This document shows, in pieces, positions 17,435-25,107 of a DNA stretch of 64,000 bases. Each line of letters opens with the position of its first letter. The first letter of the stretch is position 1. The DNA is taken from positions 1-64,000 of the forward strand of contig NZ_CP045293.1 of the NCBI RefSeq assembly GCF_009363075.1. The letters run 5' to 3'. The stretch is from Paenibacillus guangzhouensis. GTDB taxonomy: Bacteria > Bacillota > Bacilli > Paenibacillales > Paenibacillaceae. The notes under the pieces are model-generated. The model did no database searches and had not been told where the DNA came from. It saw only the letters and a program-made list of their open reading frames with translations. Position numbers and translations under genes: made by a program.

Positions 17435-18967
17435 ATGGCGCAGGCTGAAACGGTGTTGGAGCTTAAGGGAATAACGAAGCGTTTTGGTGAAGTGGTTGCG
17501 AATGAGGATATAAGCTTTGCGCTTAAGCAGGGTGAGATTCACGCATTGCTCGGCGAGAACGGTGCGGGTAAGTCAACACTGATGAATATTGTATTTGGGC
17601 TTTATCAGCCGACAGAAGGTTCGATTTGGGTAAGAGGTCAGGAAGTACAGATGGATACGCCAAATAAGGCGATTGATCTGGGGATCGGAATGGTCCATCA
17701 GCATTTTAAATTGGTACAACCGTTTACAGTAACAGAGAACATTATTCTTGGTATGGAGCCGAAAAAAGGCTTAGCAACAGACATGAAGAGTGCTTCCGCA
17801 AAAATACGACAATTATCGGAGCAGTATGGACTCAATGTAGATCCTTCCGCGAAGATTGAGAATATTTCAGTAGGGATGCAGCAACGGGTTGAAATTTTGA
17901 AGACGCTTTACCGTGGTGCGGATATTGTTATCTTAGATGAACCGACAGCCGTGCTTACGCCGCAGGAGATTACCGAGTTGCTCGCGATTATGAAACGCCT
18001 TGCAAGCGAAGGCAAATCGATTATCATCATTACGCACAAATTGAAAGAAATTATGGAAGTCGCAGATACGTGTACGATCATCCGTCGCGGTCGCGTCATT
18101 GATTCCGTCGTTGTCAAAGAATCGAGTCCACAAGAGCTGGCTGAGAAGATGGTTGGTCGTGAGGTACGCTTCAAAACGGACAAAGAGAAAGCGCAGCCAA
18201 AACAAGCGATTCTCTCCGTGAAAGACCTGAAAGTTCGCGGCGATAACGGACAAATGGCCGTGAACGGACTTTCCTTCGATGTACGCGCGGGAGAAATTGT
18301 CGGGATTGCTGGGGTCGACGGCAACGGGCAAGCCGAGCTGATTGAAGCTTTGACAGGGATGCGTCGCTCCGAGTCCGGACAAATTGATCTCGATGGTGCG
18401 AATATTCTGAATAAAACACCGCGTGTCGTAGGGAAATCCGGGATGTCGCATATCCCGCAAGACAGACACAAACATGGTCTCGTACTGGATTTTACCGTGC
18501 CGGAGAACTCGATTCTCCAGATTTATAATACGCCTGAGCTTAATAAAGGTGGATTGATGGATCACAAAGCAGCCTTGACGCTTGCTGAGAAATACGTGAA
18601 ATCCTTCGATATTCGAATCCCAGGTTATGATGTTCCTGTTCGGGCGATGTCCGGTGGGAACCAACAGAAGCTGATTATTGCGCGGGAAATCGACCGTCGT
18701 CCGAAGGTGCTCATCGCGGCACAGCCGACACGGGGACTTGACGTAGGCGCGATTGAATTCGTGCACAAAGAGCTCATTGCTGAACGCAACAACGGGAAGG
18801 GCGTCCTGCTCGTATCGTTCGAGCTAGAAGAAATTATGAACGTTGCAGACCGCATTATCGTATTGTTCAATGGTCAGATTGTAGGGGAGACTTACCCAGA
18901 TCAAACCAATGATCAAGAGCTCGGATTGATGATGGCAGGCAGACGTCAAGGAGGGGATTCCAATTGA
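17435..18967 (+). CDS. Nucleoside ABC transporter ATP-binding protein with two ABC domains (NupO-like)
   Basis: The 510-residue protein has two ATPase domains, as in the ribose/nucleoside class. The first carries Walker A GENGAGKST, Q-loop HQHFKLV, signature ENISVGMQQRVEI and Walker B IVILDEPTA. The second has GVDGNGQAEL as a degenerate Walker A, signature RAMSGGNQQK and VLIAAQPTRGLD as a Walker B variant. GGAGAA precedes the ATG. Its stop overlaps the TTG start of the next permease gene by four bases, which supports translational coupling. Confidence 0.93.
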   Translation: MAQAETVLELKGITKRFGEVVANEDISFALKQGEIHALLGENGAGKSTLMNIVFGLYQPTEGSIWVRGQEVQMDTPNKAIDLGIGMVHQHFKLVQPFTVTENIILGMEPKKGLATDMKSASAKIRQLSEQYGLNVDPSAKIENISVGMQQRVEILKTLYRGADIVILDEPTAVLTPQEITELLAIMKRLASEGKSIIIITHKLKEIMEVADTCTIIRRGRVIDSVVVKESSPQELAEKMVGREVRFKTDKEKAQPKQAILSVKDLKVRGDNGQMAVNGLSFDVRAGEIVGIAGVDGNGQAELIEALTGMRRSESGQIDLDGANILNKTPRVVGKSGMSHIPQDRHKHGLVLDFTVPENSILQIYNTPELNKGGLMDHKAALTLAEKYVKSFDIRIPGYDVPVRAMSGGNQQKLIIAREIDRRPKVLIAAQPTRGLDVGAIEFVHKELIAERNNGKGVLLVSFELEEIMNVADRIIVLFNGQIVGETYPDQTNDQELGLMMAGRRQGGDSN

Positions 18968-20037
18968 ATAACTTACGCAGACTCCTTCGTTCCGATTCGA
19001 TGTGGATTCCGGTCCTATCGATTGTTATCGGGATTTTGATTGGCGCGATTGTCATGCTTGCCGGCGGTTACAATCCGCTGCTTGCATATCAATCCTTGGT
19101 TGAGAAAATTTTCGGAAGCCCGTACGACATTGGCGAGACGCTTCGTCAGATTGTGCCGCTGATCTTATCCGGTCTAGCGGTAGCCGTAGCTTTCCGCGGC
19201 GGCATGTTCAATATCGGGGTTGAGGGCCAGATCGTAATGGGATCGCTTGGGGCCTTGATGGTAGGGAACATGATCGATTTGCCTCCGATCCTACACGGGA
19301 TTGTCGCGATTCTTGTCGGTGCATTGTTCGGCGGAATCTGGGGCTCACTTGTTGCGATTTTCAAAGTTAAACGCGGCTTGAACGAGGTTATCTCCTGTAT
19401 CATGCTCAACTGGATTGCCTTATACATTAGCCATATCGTGATTAAGACATTCATGGCGGAGATGGGAACTTCTCGTTCGCAGCCGATTCATGATTCGGCA
19501 AGTATTCAAATTGCCTGGTTGTCTGATCTATTCGGCGGCGCACGGATTCACTGGGGATTCTTCATCGTCATCTTCATGTTAATCGGGTACTACTACTATT
19601 TGAACCGTACCAAATGGGGCTATGAATTGCGTGCGGTTGGTTACAATAAGCATGCGGCTGAATATGCGGGGATGAACGTATCGAGCATTGCAATCCGTAC
19701 CTTCTTCATCTCGGGTGCGATTGGCGGATTGATCGGTTCATTCGAAATTCTAGGCGTATTCAAATACATGGCGATTGCACCGAATACATCCGGGATCGGA
19801 TTTGACGGCATCGCGGTTGCACTCTTAGGAATGAACACATCCGTCGGTGTATTCTTATCCGGTACATTGTTCGGAGCACTCTACTATGGTGCGCAAGGGA
19901 TGAGCTTTGGGGCGGATGTTCCGCCAGAAGTGATTAAGATGGTTATTAGTATTATTATCTTCTTCGCTGCAGCACCGGCCGCAATCCGGATGTTCTTGAA
20001 GATGTTCAGACGCAAACCGAAGCGGGAGGAGGGGTAG
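18964..20037 (+). CDS. Nucleoside ABC transporter permease (NupP-like)
   Basis: The 357-residue polytopic membrane protein is of the BPD_transp_2 class, with about 8-10 hydrophobic helices and motifs FRGGMFNIGVEGQIVMGSLG, LNEVISCIMLNWIALY and YELRAVGYNKHAAEYAGMN. The start is a TTG at 18964, with GGAGGGG 8 bases upstream, overlapping the ATPase stop as TTGA. It forms the heterodimeric channel with the following gene. Confidence 0.92.
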   Translation: MNNLRRLLRSDSMWIPVLSIVIGILIGAIVMLAGGYNPLLAYQSLVEKIFGSPYDIGETLRQIVPLILSGLAVAVAFRGGMFNIGVEGQIVMGSLGALMVGNMIDLPPILHGIVAILVGALFGGIWGSLVAIFKVKRGLNEVISCIMLNWIALYISHIVIKTFMAEMGTSRSQPIHDSASIQIAWLSDLFGGARIHWGFFIVIFMLIGYYYYLNRTKWGYELRAVGYNKHAAEYAGMNVSSIAIRTFFISGAIGGLIGSFEILGVFKYMAIAPNTSGIGFDGIAVALLGMNTSVGVFLSGTLFGALYYGAQGMSFGADVPPEVIKMVISIIIFFAAAPAAIRMFLKMFRRKPKREEG

Positions 20038-20040
20038 GAC

Positions 20041-20994
20041 ATGGATATTCTAAGCAATCTAATCAACGGGACGTTCGTGTTCGCCACAGCATTAATCTTT
20101 GCTTCACTCGGCGGGGTTATTGGAGAACGTACAGGGGTTATCAACTTGGGGCTCGAGGGCTTCATGGTATCCGGTGCCTTCTCAGCTGCCGTTGCTACGC
20201 ATTACGCGGAGACAGCAGGTATGGGTGGGGCATCGCCGTGGATCGGCGTGCTCTGTGCAATGGTCGTTACCTTAATCTTCTCAGGCATTCATGCCATCGC
20301 ATCCATTAAGTTCAAAGCGAATCAAGTTATTAGCGGTATCGTCGTCAACCTGCTTGCAGCCAGCTCGACCTTCTTCATGGTGAAGTTGTTGTTCGAAGGC
20401 GCGGCAGAGACGCCGATTATCGACCATGTTTTCCACAAGTGGGCGATTCCGGGTCTGAGCAGCATTCCGTTCCTAGGTAACGCGATTTTCACGGCTTATC
20501 CAACAACGTATATCGCTCTGATTCTGGTAGCAGTCGTCTGGTTCGTGATGTATAAGACACCGCTTGGTCTTCGGATGCGTGCTGTTGGTGAGCATCCAGG
20601 GGCTGCGGATACAGCAGGCGTCAAAGTCAATCGTATTCGTACGTATGCCGTTCTTGTCGGCGGTTCGATCGCTGCGCTTGGTGGCGCGACAATCGCGTTG
20701 ACAGCAGGAAGCAGCTTTGCGCAAAGTACGATTTCTGGTCAAGGTTTTATCGCACTCGCAGCGGTTATCTTCGGGAAATGGAATCCGGTCGGCGCATTCG
20801 GCGCTTCGTTATTCTTCGGTTTTGCGCAAGCACTGAAGGATCAGGCACAAATCTACGATTGGGCAAAGAGCATCCCGACGGAAGTGTTCTACATGCTGCC
20901 GTACTTGATGACCTTATTGATTCTTCTCTTCGCGGTAGGTCGCTCCAGCGGACCTAGTGCACTCGGGGAGCCGTACGATCCGGGTAAACGATAA
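20041..20994 (+). CDS. Nucleoside ABC transporter permease (NupQ-like)
   Basis: The 317-residue polytopic membrane protein has the partner-permease motifs GERTGVINLGLEGFMVSGAF, IKFKANQVISGIVVNLLA and RMRAVGEHPGAADTAGVKVN. GGAGGAGGGG lies directly before the ATG, 3 bases after the previous stop. It completes the transporter of about four genes (binding protein, ATPase, two permeases) and ends the operon, followed by a strong terminator. Confidence 0.92.
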   Translation: MDILSNLINGTFVFATALIFASLGGVIGERTGVINLGLEGFMVSGAFSAAVATHYAETAGMGGASPWIGVLCAMVVTLIFSGIHAIASIKFKANQVISGIVVNLLAASSTFFMVKLLFEGAAETPIIDHVFHKWAIPGLSSIPFLGNAIFTAYPTTYIALILVAVVWFVMYKTPLGLRMRAVGEHPGAADTAGVKVNRIRTYAVLVGGSIAALGGATIALTAGSSFAQSTISGQGFIALAAVIFGKWNPVGAFGASLFFGFAQALKDQAQIYDWAKSIPTEVFYMLPYLMTLLILLFAVGRSSGPSALGEPYDPGKR

Positions 20995-21017
20995 TCATAA
21001 TTTCAGGTGTAAATACG

Positions 21018-21051
21018 CCCCCCCTTATCCTTTGGGATCAGGGGGGTTTTT
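21018..21051 (+). terminator. Rho-independent terminator of the nup operon
   Basis: A CCCCCCTTATCC/GGGATCAGGGGGG stem with a TTT loop is followed by TTTTT, 24 bases after the last permease. Confidence 0.9.
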
Positions 21052-21083
21052 GTGCTTGTGCAGCTTATCCGTTCGGGGGCTTA

Positions 21084-21272
21084 GGCTAACGAATCGTCGT
21101 ATGCTTATTGCAGCGTAATCGGACACTTTTCTCATCTAACGAGCCCTAATCACTTTATTTGGGAAAATCTTGTGTTGTATGTGTTGTTTTGAGGTGAATA
21201 GCGTGTCTAGGATTCGTTACAGGACGAGATTGCGATAAAAATAGGTAATAAGGTGTGCTGGATTCGTTAGCC
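21084..21272. repeat. Intergenic element bounded by 12-bp inverted repeats
   Basis: GGCTAACGAATC (21084-21095) and its exact reverse complement GATTCGTTAGCC (21261-21272) enclose 165 bases with no reading frame. A further GATTCGTTA (21211-21219) and a partial TAACGAGCC (21137-21145) lie inside. This may be a decayed miniature element or part of a dispersed intergenic repeat family. No clear target-site duplication is visible. Confidence 0.4.
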
Positions 21273-21356
21273 AACAAATGAGGAAACGATTGAGCGTCAA
21301 ACTTCTACATCTCGAGTCATAAACCGTTTTGTCCATCATAAGCTGATAATACAAGT

Positions 21357-21436
21357 GAATAGCGGAAAGGCAACGGCGCCTTGATTCATGCTGCATCGGA
21401 ATTTATCCGGCGCATCGTATGAAGCATGGCGTTTTT
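21357..21436 (+). promoter_or_regulatory. Candidate ANTAR-responsive leader: hairpin plus terminator upstream of the eut operon
   Basis: A 5-bp stem AAGGC/GCCTT (21367-21382) presents the six-base loop AACGGC, with A at position 1 and G at position 4 as in EutV-type ANTAR targets. GAAT/ATTC may extend it. Downstream, CATGCT (21388-21393) pairs with AGCATG (21423-21428), and CGCC (21377-21380), part of the first hairpin, can pair with GGCG (21428-21431) just before TTTTTT (21431-21437). The two folds are therefore mutually exclusive, an antitermination arrangement. A canonical second ANTAR hairpin was not found. Confidence 0.45.
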
Positions 21437-21485
21437 TGCGATTTGGATGTCTGGTGTATTCATTAATACGTAGGATCGGAGTTGA

Positions 21486-22148
21486 ATGCTTGTGATGGAT
21501 AAGCCCATTCGAGCCGTACCGCTCGCCGTACGCATGATCCCGAATGTAGATGCAGGTTTAGCGGCGCAGTTGGCCTTATCGCCTGACATTCGCAGCTTAG
21601 GACTGATTACATCGACAATTGATGATGTTGGATATACCGCGATCGATGAAGCGACAAAGCGCGCGGATGTGGACGTCGTCTATGCGAAGTCGTTCTATGC
21701 CGGATCAGGACATGCTTCCGGGCCGCTATCGGGCGAGTTTATCGGTATGATCGGCGGCTCGAGTCCGGCAGAAGTCCAGAGCGGCCTCTCTGCCGCTATA
21801 GACGTGATGGAGAGCGGCGCATGCTTCTACGCACTGAATAACGAAGCGACGCATGCATATTATGCGCATGTCGTCTCTCGGACAGGTCGGTACCTCTCTC
21901 GGATTGCAGGGATTCAGGAAGGGGAGCCGCTTGCCTATTTGATTGCCCCGCCGCTCGAAGCGATGATCGGCCTCGATGCGGCACTAAAGGCGGCGGATGT
22001 GCGGTTGCAGACGTTCTACGGCCCACCGACGGAGACGAACTTCGCTGGGGGACTCTTAACAGGAAGCCAATCGGCTTGCACGGCAGCAGCGGAAGCGTTC
22101 CGTGATGCGGTACACGATGTGGCAAGAAACCCGCAGTACTTGCGATGA
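21486..22148 (+). CDS. eutL: Ethanolamine microcompartment shell protein EutL (tandem BMC trimer)
   Basis: The 220-residue protein matches EutL throughout: IRSLGLITSTIDDVGYTAID, EATKRADVDVVYAKSFYAGS, HVVSRTGRYLS, APPLEAMIGLDAALKAADV and PPTETNFAGGLLTGSQSAC. It carries two circularly permuted BMC domains and forms trimeric, pore-containing facets of the shell. The ATG at 21486 has GGAG 4 bases upstream, and an ATG at 21495 is an alternative. It is the first gene of the eut operon, separated by 18 bases from the next shell gene. Confidence 0.95.
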   Translation: MLVMDKPIRAVPLAVRMIPNVDAGLAAQLALSPDIRSLGLITSTIDDVGYTAIDEATKRADVDVVYAKSFYAGSGHASGPLSGEFIGMIGGSSPAEVQSGLSAAIDVMESGACFYALNNEATHAYYAHVVSRTGRYLSRIAGIQEGEPLAYLIAPPLEAMIGLDAALKAADVRLQTFYGPPTETNFAGGLLTGSQSACTAAAEAFRDAVHDVARNPQYLR

Positions 22149-22166
22149 GAATGAGGGAGGTAGTAT

Positions 22167-22451
22167 ATGAGCGGCAAGCAAGAAGCGTTAGGCATGATCG
22201 AGACATGGGGAATCCCCGCCCTGATCGCCGCATCGGATGCAGCTGCAAAAGCCGCGGATGTGCACGTCGTGACTCTGGAGAAGGCGGATGCCGGGATTGT
22301 CACGATCTACCTGACCGGGGATGTGGCTTCTGTCCGTGCGGCGGTCGATGCGGGACAGGAAGCGGCGAGACAAGTAGGCAAGCTGCTGAGTTCACATGTG
22401 ATTGCAAGACCAGACGCACAGGTTCGAGATCGGATTTATCCGAATGCGTAG
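22167..22451 (+). CDS. BMC-domain hexameric shell protein (EutM/PduA-like, copy 1)
   Basis: This single-BMC-domain protein of 94 residues starts EALGMIETWGIPALIAASDA and has KAADVHVVTLE, the pore-flanking segment EKADAGIVTIYLTGDVAS and SSHVIARPDAQV. It is more divergent than the second copy at 24002, with Trp after the ET motif. Hexamers of this type tile the shell facets. GGGAGGT lies 8 bases before the ATG. In Listeria the gene next to eutL is sometimes named eutK, but this protein lacks the extra C-terminal domain of enterobacterial EutK. Confidence 0.9.
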   Translation: MSGKQEALGMIETWGIPALIAASDAAAKAADVHVVTLEKADAGIVTIYLTGDVASVRAAVDAGQEAARQVGKLLSSHVIARPDAQVRDRIYPNA

Positions 22452-22466
22452 TAAGGAGGTAGCCTG

Positions 22467-23948
22467 ATGGGATACGATACAGATTTACAATCTATACAAG
22501 ACGTACGCGATGCCTTGAACCGTGCGAAGGCTGCGCAGGCACAGCTGGAAGCGATGAGCCAAACGCAGATCGACGCGATCGTCGGCGAGATGGCAGCCGA
22601 AGTCCGGCGCTCTGCCGAAGCCTTAGCCGAGCTCGCCGTGCAGGAGACTGGCTTCGGCAATGTGCCGGATAAAGTGGCGAAGAACCTGTTCGTCGCGGAT
22701 GCGATCTACCCTGCCATTGCCCCGATGAAGACGGTTGGCGTGATTCGTCGGGATGTGGAGCAGCACGTATGGGAAATCGCACAGCCCGTCGGGGTCATTG
22801 CCGGCATCGTGCCGTCTACGAACCCGACGTCAACGGTCATGTTCAAGGCGATGATAGCACTCAAAGCGCGCAATAGCATCGTGCTCAGTCCGCACCCGGG
22901 TGCGAAGCAGTGCTCCTTCGAAGCCGCATCCCGGATGCAAGCGGCGGCAGAGCGAGCAGGTGCGCCGTCCTACAGCATTCAATGTCTCGCGCTGCCAACC
23001 CTTGAGGCAAGCCAGGAATTGATGCGGCATCGCGATACGGATGTGATCCTTGCCACGGGAGGCACCGCCATGGTAAAGGCGGCATACAGCTCCGGTAAAC
23101 CTGCTTACGGCGTCGGCCCAGGGAACGTTCCGGTGTACATCCATCGTAGTGCGAATGTGGATCAAGCAGCGTCGCGCATCCTTCGCAGCAAGACCTTTGA
23201 TTACGGCACGATCTGTGCTTCGGAACAGGCGGTTGTCGTCGATCAGGCTATCAAATCGTCGGTGATCGATGCGTTCATCCGTCGCGGCGCGTACATGCTA
23301 TCGCATTCGGAGAAGCGCGCTGTCGAAGGAATTATCCTTCGAAACGGCGGTCTGAATTCACAGGTCGTCGGTAAATCGCCGAGAGCGATTGCCGCACTTG
23401 CCGGTATCACGATCCCGGATCACACGACGGTGTTGATCGCAGAAGAAGCGGAAGTCGGTCTGCACGCTCCCTTCTCCATCGAGAAGCTGAGCCCGATTCT
23501 TGCGCTCTATACGGTTCTGGATGCAGTCGAAGGCTGCGCTGTATGCAAGAAGCTGCTGGAACTCGGTGGACTAGGCCATACACTGGGGATTCACGCGGAG
23601 GATCTGTCCGTGATCGAAGACTTTGGCCTTGCTAAGCCGGCATCCCGCATCGTCGTGAATTCTGGGACAACGTTCGGCGGTATCGGGATGAGTACAGGCA
23701 TCTTCCCTTCCTTAACGCTCGGCTGCGGCTCGTATGGCAACAATATTACGTCCGACAATATCGGACCGCAGCATTTGATGAATGTAAAACGGGTTGCCTT
23801 TCATATCCAAGACGTTCCGGAGCGGGAATCTGCACAGCCCACAATCGAAGCAGCTTCGGCAGTCCTTGAAACGTCTGCGGTTCAGATCAGCCGAGAAGAT
23901 GTGATGGAAATTGTAAAAAGAGTGCTAGCGGAAGTCTCGCGTTCATAG
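22467..23948 (+). CDS. eutE: Acetaldehyde dehydrogenase (acetylating), microcompartment-associated
   Basis: The 493-residue CoA-acylating aldehyde dehydrogenase converts acetaldehyde, CoA and NAD+ to acetyl-CoA inside the shell. It has PVGVIAGIVPSTNPTSTVMF, ILATGGTAMVKAAYSSGKPA, VGPGNVPVYI and the catalytic Cys near residue 250 in DYGTICASEQAVV. The N-terminus lacks the usual amphipathic targeting helix. Instead the C-terminus ends REDVMEIVKRVLAEVSRS, a typical encapsulation peptide. GGAGG lies 9 bases upstream of the ATG. Confidence 0.95.
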   Translation: MGYDTDLQSIQDVRDALNRAKAAQAQLEAMSQTQIDAIVGEMAAEVRRSAEALAELAVQETGFGNVPDKVAKNLFVADAIYPAIAPMKTVGVIRRDVEQHVWEIAQPVGVIAGIVPSTNPTSTVMFKAMIALKARNSIVLSPHPGAKQCSFEAASRMQAAAERAGAPSYSIQCLALPTLEASQELMRHRDTDVILATGGTAMVKAAYSSGKPAYGVGPGNVPVYIHRSANVDQAASRILRSKTFDYGTICASEQAVVVDQAIKSSVIDAFIRRGAYMLSHSEKRAVEGIILRNGGLNSQVVGKSPRAIAALAGITIPDHTTVLIAEEAEVGLHAPFSIEKLSPILALYTVLDAVEGCAVCKKLLELGGLGHTLGIHAEDLSVIEDFGLAKPASRIVVNSGTTFGGIGMSTGIFPSLTLGCGSYGNNITSDNIGPQHLMNVKRVAFHIQDVPERESAQPTIEAASAVLETSAVQISREDVMEIVKRVLAEVSRS

Positions 23949-24001
23949 AATGAGGTAATTGGCTCGTCCTTAAATGTAAAATCGCGAAGGAGGAACGTGA
24001 A

Positions 24002-24289
24002 ATGGCAGGAGAAATGTCGGCATTAGGCATGATTGAGACGAAAGGGTTAGTCGGCGCAGTGGAAGCTGCGGACGCGATGGTGAAGGCAGCGAATGTGAAG
24101 CTGATTGGCAAAGTTCATGTCGGAGGCGGGTTAGTGACGGTGATGGTTCGCGGAGATGTTGGCGCGGTCAAGGCCGCAACCGACTCGGGAGCAGCAGCCG
24201 CAGAGAAGATTGGTGAATTAATCTCGGTTCATGTCATTCCGCGTCCGCATTCCGATATTGAACATATTTTGCCCAAATTAGAAGGGTAG
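24002..24289 (+). CDS. eutM: Major hexameric BMC shell protein EutM
   Basis: The 95-residue canonical BMC protein has [58 protein letters not shown] and [12 protein letters not shown]. The HVGGG segment lines the central pore, matching EutM/PduJ/CcmK proteins. GGAGGAACGTGAA precedes the ATG. It lies between eutE and the phosphotransacylase gene, as in other Firmicute eut operons. Confidence 0.95.
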   Translation: MAGEMSALGMIETKGLVGAVEAADAMVKAANVKLIGKVHVGGGLVTVMVRGDVGAVKAATDSGAAAAEKIGELISVHVIPRPHSDIEHILPKLEG

Positions 24290-24300
24290 TCTGATGCGAT

Positions 24301-25107
24301 ATGGGGATCGTGACTGAATCAAGTCTGCGGGCAATGCTTCCATCCGGAATTCCGAATCCGTTTACACTTACGTCGAATGGGAAGCTGACGCCGGCAGCCG
24401 CGGATTTTCTGAGATCAAGAGGGATTAAGGTCATCATCTTGGATGAAAAGGAAGTGCAGCGCACACGTCAAGCATTTCCGCTCATTCCGGTCGGTGTCTC
24501 GAACCGCCATGTACATCTATCGCAGCACCATGTGGAACAGCTTTTCGGTGCAGGGACATCGCTGACGCCGGATCGTCCCCTCTCTCAGCCAGGGCAATAT
24601 GCCGCGCTAGAGAAGGTCACCTTGCGTACGGCAAAGAGTGAAATCCGGGGCGTGAGGGTCCTCGGTCCGGCCCGGAAGGAGACGCAGGTTGAAATCTCGC
24701 GGACGGATGGGTTCCAGCTCGGGCTGCATGCCCCGCTTCGATTATCTGGGGATACGGCGAATACGCCCGGGATTACGCTAATTGGACCAGCGGGCCAAGT
24801 GCAGCTGGCACACGGCGTCATCGTGGCGAAGTGCCATGTTCACATGTCTCCAGCGGATGCGGCCGTGTTTCAAGTGAAGTCTGGCGATGTCATGACGCTC
24901 CGAACGCTGCATACCCAGGAACGGCCGCTTATTTTTCCGTCGGTCGCGGTGCGTGTGGATGAGCGATATGTGCTCGATTTCCATATCGACATGGATGAGG
25001 CCAATGCGGCGGGACTGCATACGGGAAATCACGTTCAATATATTCCTGAAGGGCAAGGAGGCGGTTCTGTTGGACCTGACACAGACGGTAGAGCAGCTGG
25101 TGCATGA
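24301..25107 (+). CDS. PduL-type phosphotransacylase (acetyl-CoA to acetyl phosphate)
   Basis: The 268-residue protein is of the PduL/EutD2 type. It exchanges CoA for phosphate on acetyl-CoA and so recycles CoA inside the microcompartment. PduL halves are seen with zinc-binding histidines: VGVSNRHVHLSQHHVEQLFG, KVTLRTAKSEIRGVRVLGPA, TLIGPAGQVQL, AKCHVHMSPADA and LDFHIDMDEANAAGL. Residues 1-50 form an added N-terminal module (TESSLRAMLP then KLTPAAADFLRSRGIKVIIL) that recurs at the C-terminus of the next protein. The ribosome binding site at 24301 is weak. The 3' end overlaps the next gene by 38 bases. Confidence 0.9.
   Translation: MGIVTESSLRAMLPSGIPNPFTLTSNGKLTPAAADFLRSRGIKVIILDEKEVQRTRQAFPLIPVGVSNRHVHLSQHHVEQLFGAGTSLTPDRPLSQPGQYAALEKVTLRTAKSEIRGVRVLGPARKETQVEISRTDGFQLGLHAPLRLSGDTANTPGITLIGPAGQVQLAHGVIVAKCHVHMSPADAAVFQVKSGDVMTLRTLHTQERPLIFPSVAVRVDERYVLDFHIDMDEANAAGLHTGNHVQYIPEGQGGGSVGPDTDGRAAGA

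Noticed and set aside
21388-21430. Second ANTAR hairpin (P2) in the eut leader
   Set aside because: All six-base windows with A1 and G4 here (starting at 21395, 21414 and 21426) lack a complementary stem, so no canonical P2 can be claimed.
21054-21485. Adenosylcobalamin riboswitch upstream of the eut operon
   Set aside because: No B12-box-like sequence or multi-helix cobalamin aptamer pattern could be recognised. The region instead has short inverted repeats and the candidate ANTAR leader.
24953-25069. Longer start of the TIGR02536-like gene at 24953
   Set aside because: The added residues overlap the PduL coding sequence and look non-protein-like (MWMSDMCSISISTWM). The TTG at 25070 has a strong AAGGAGG.
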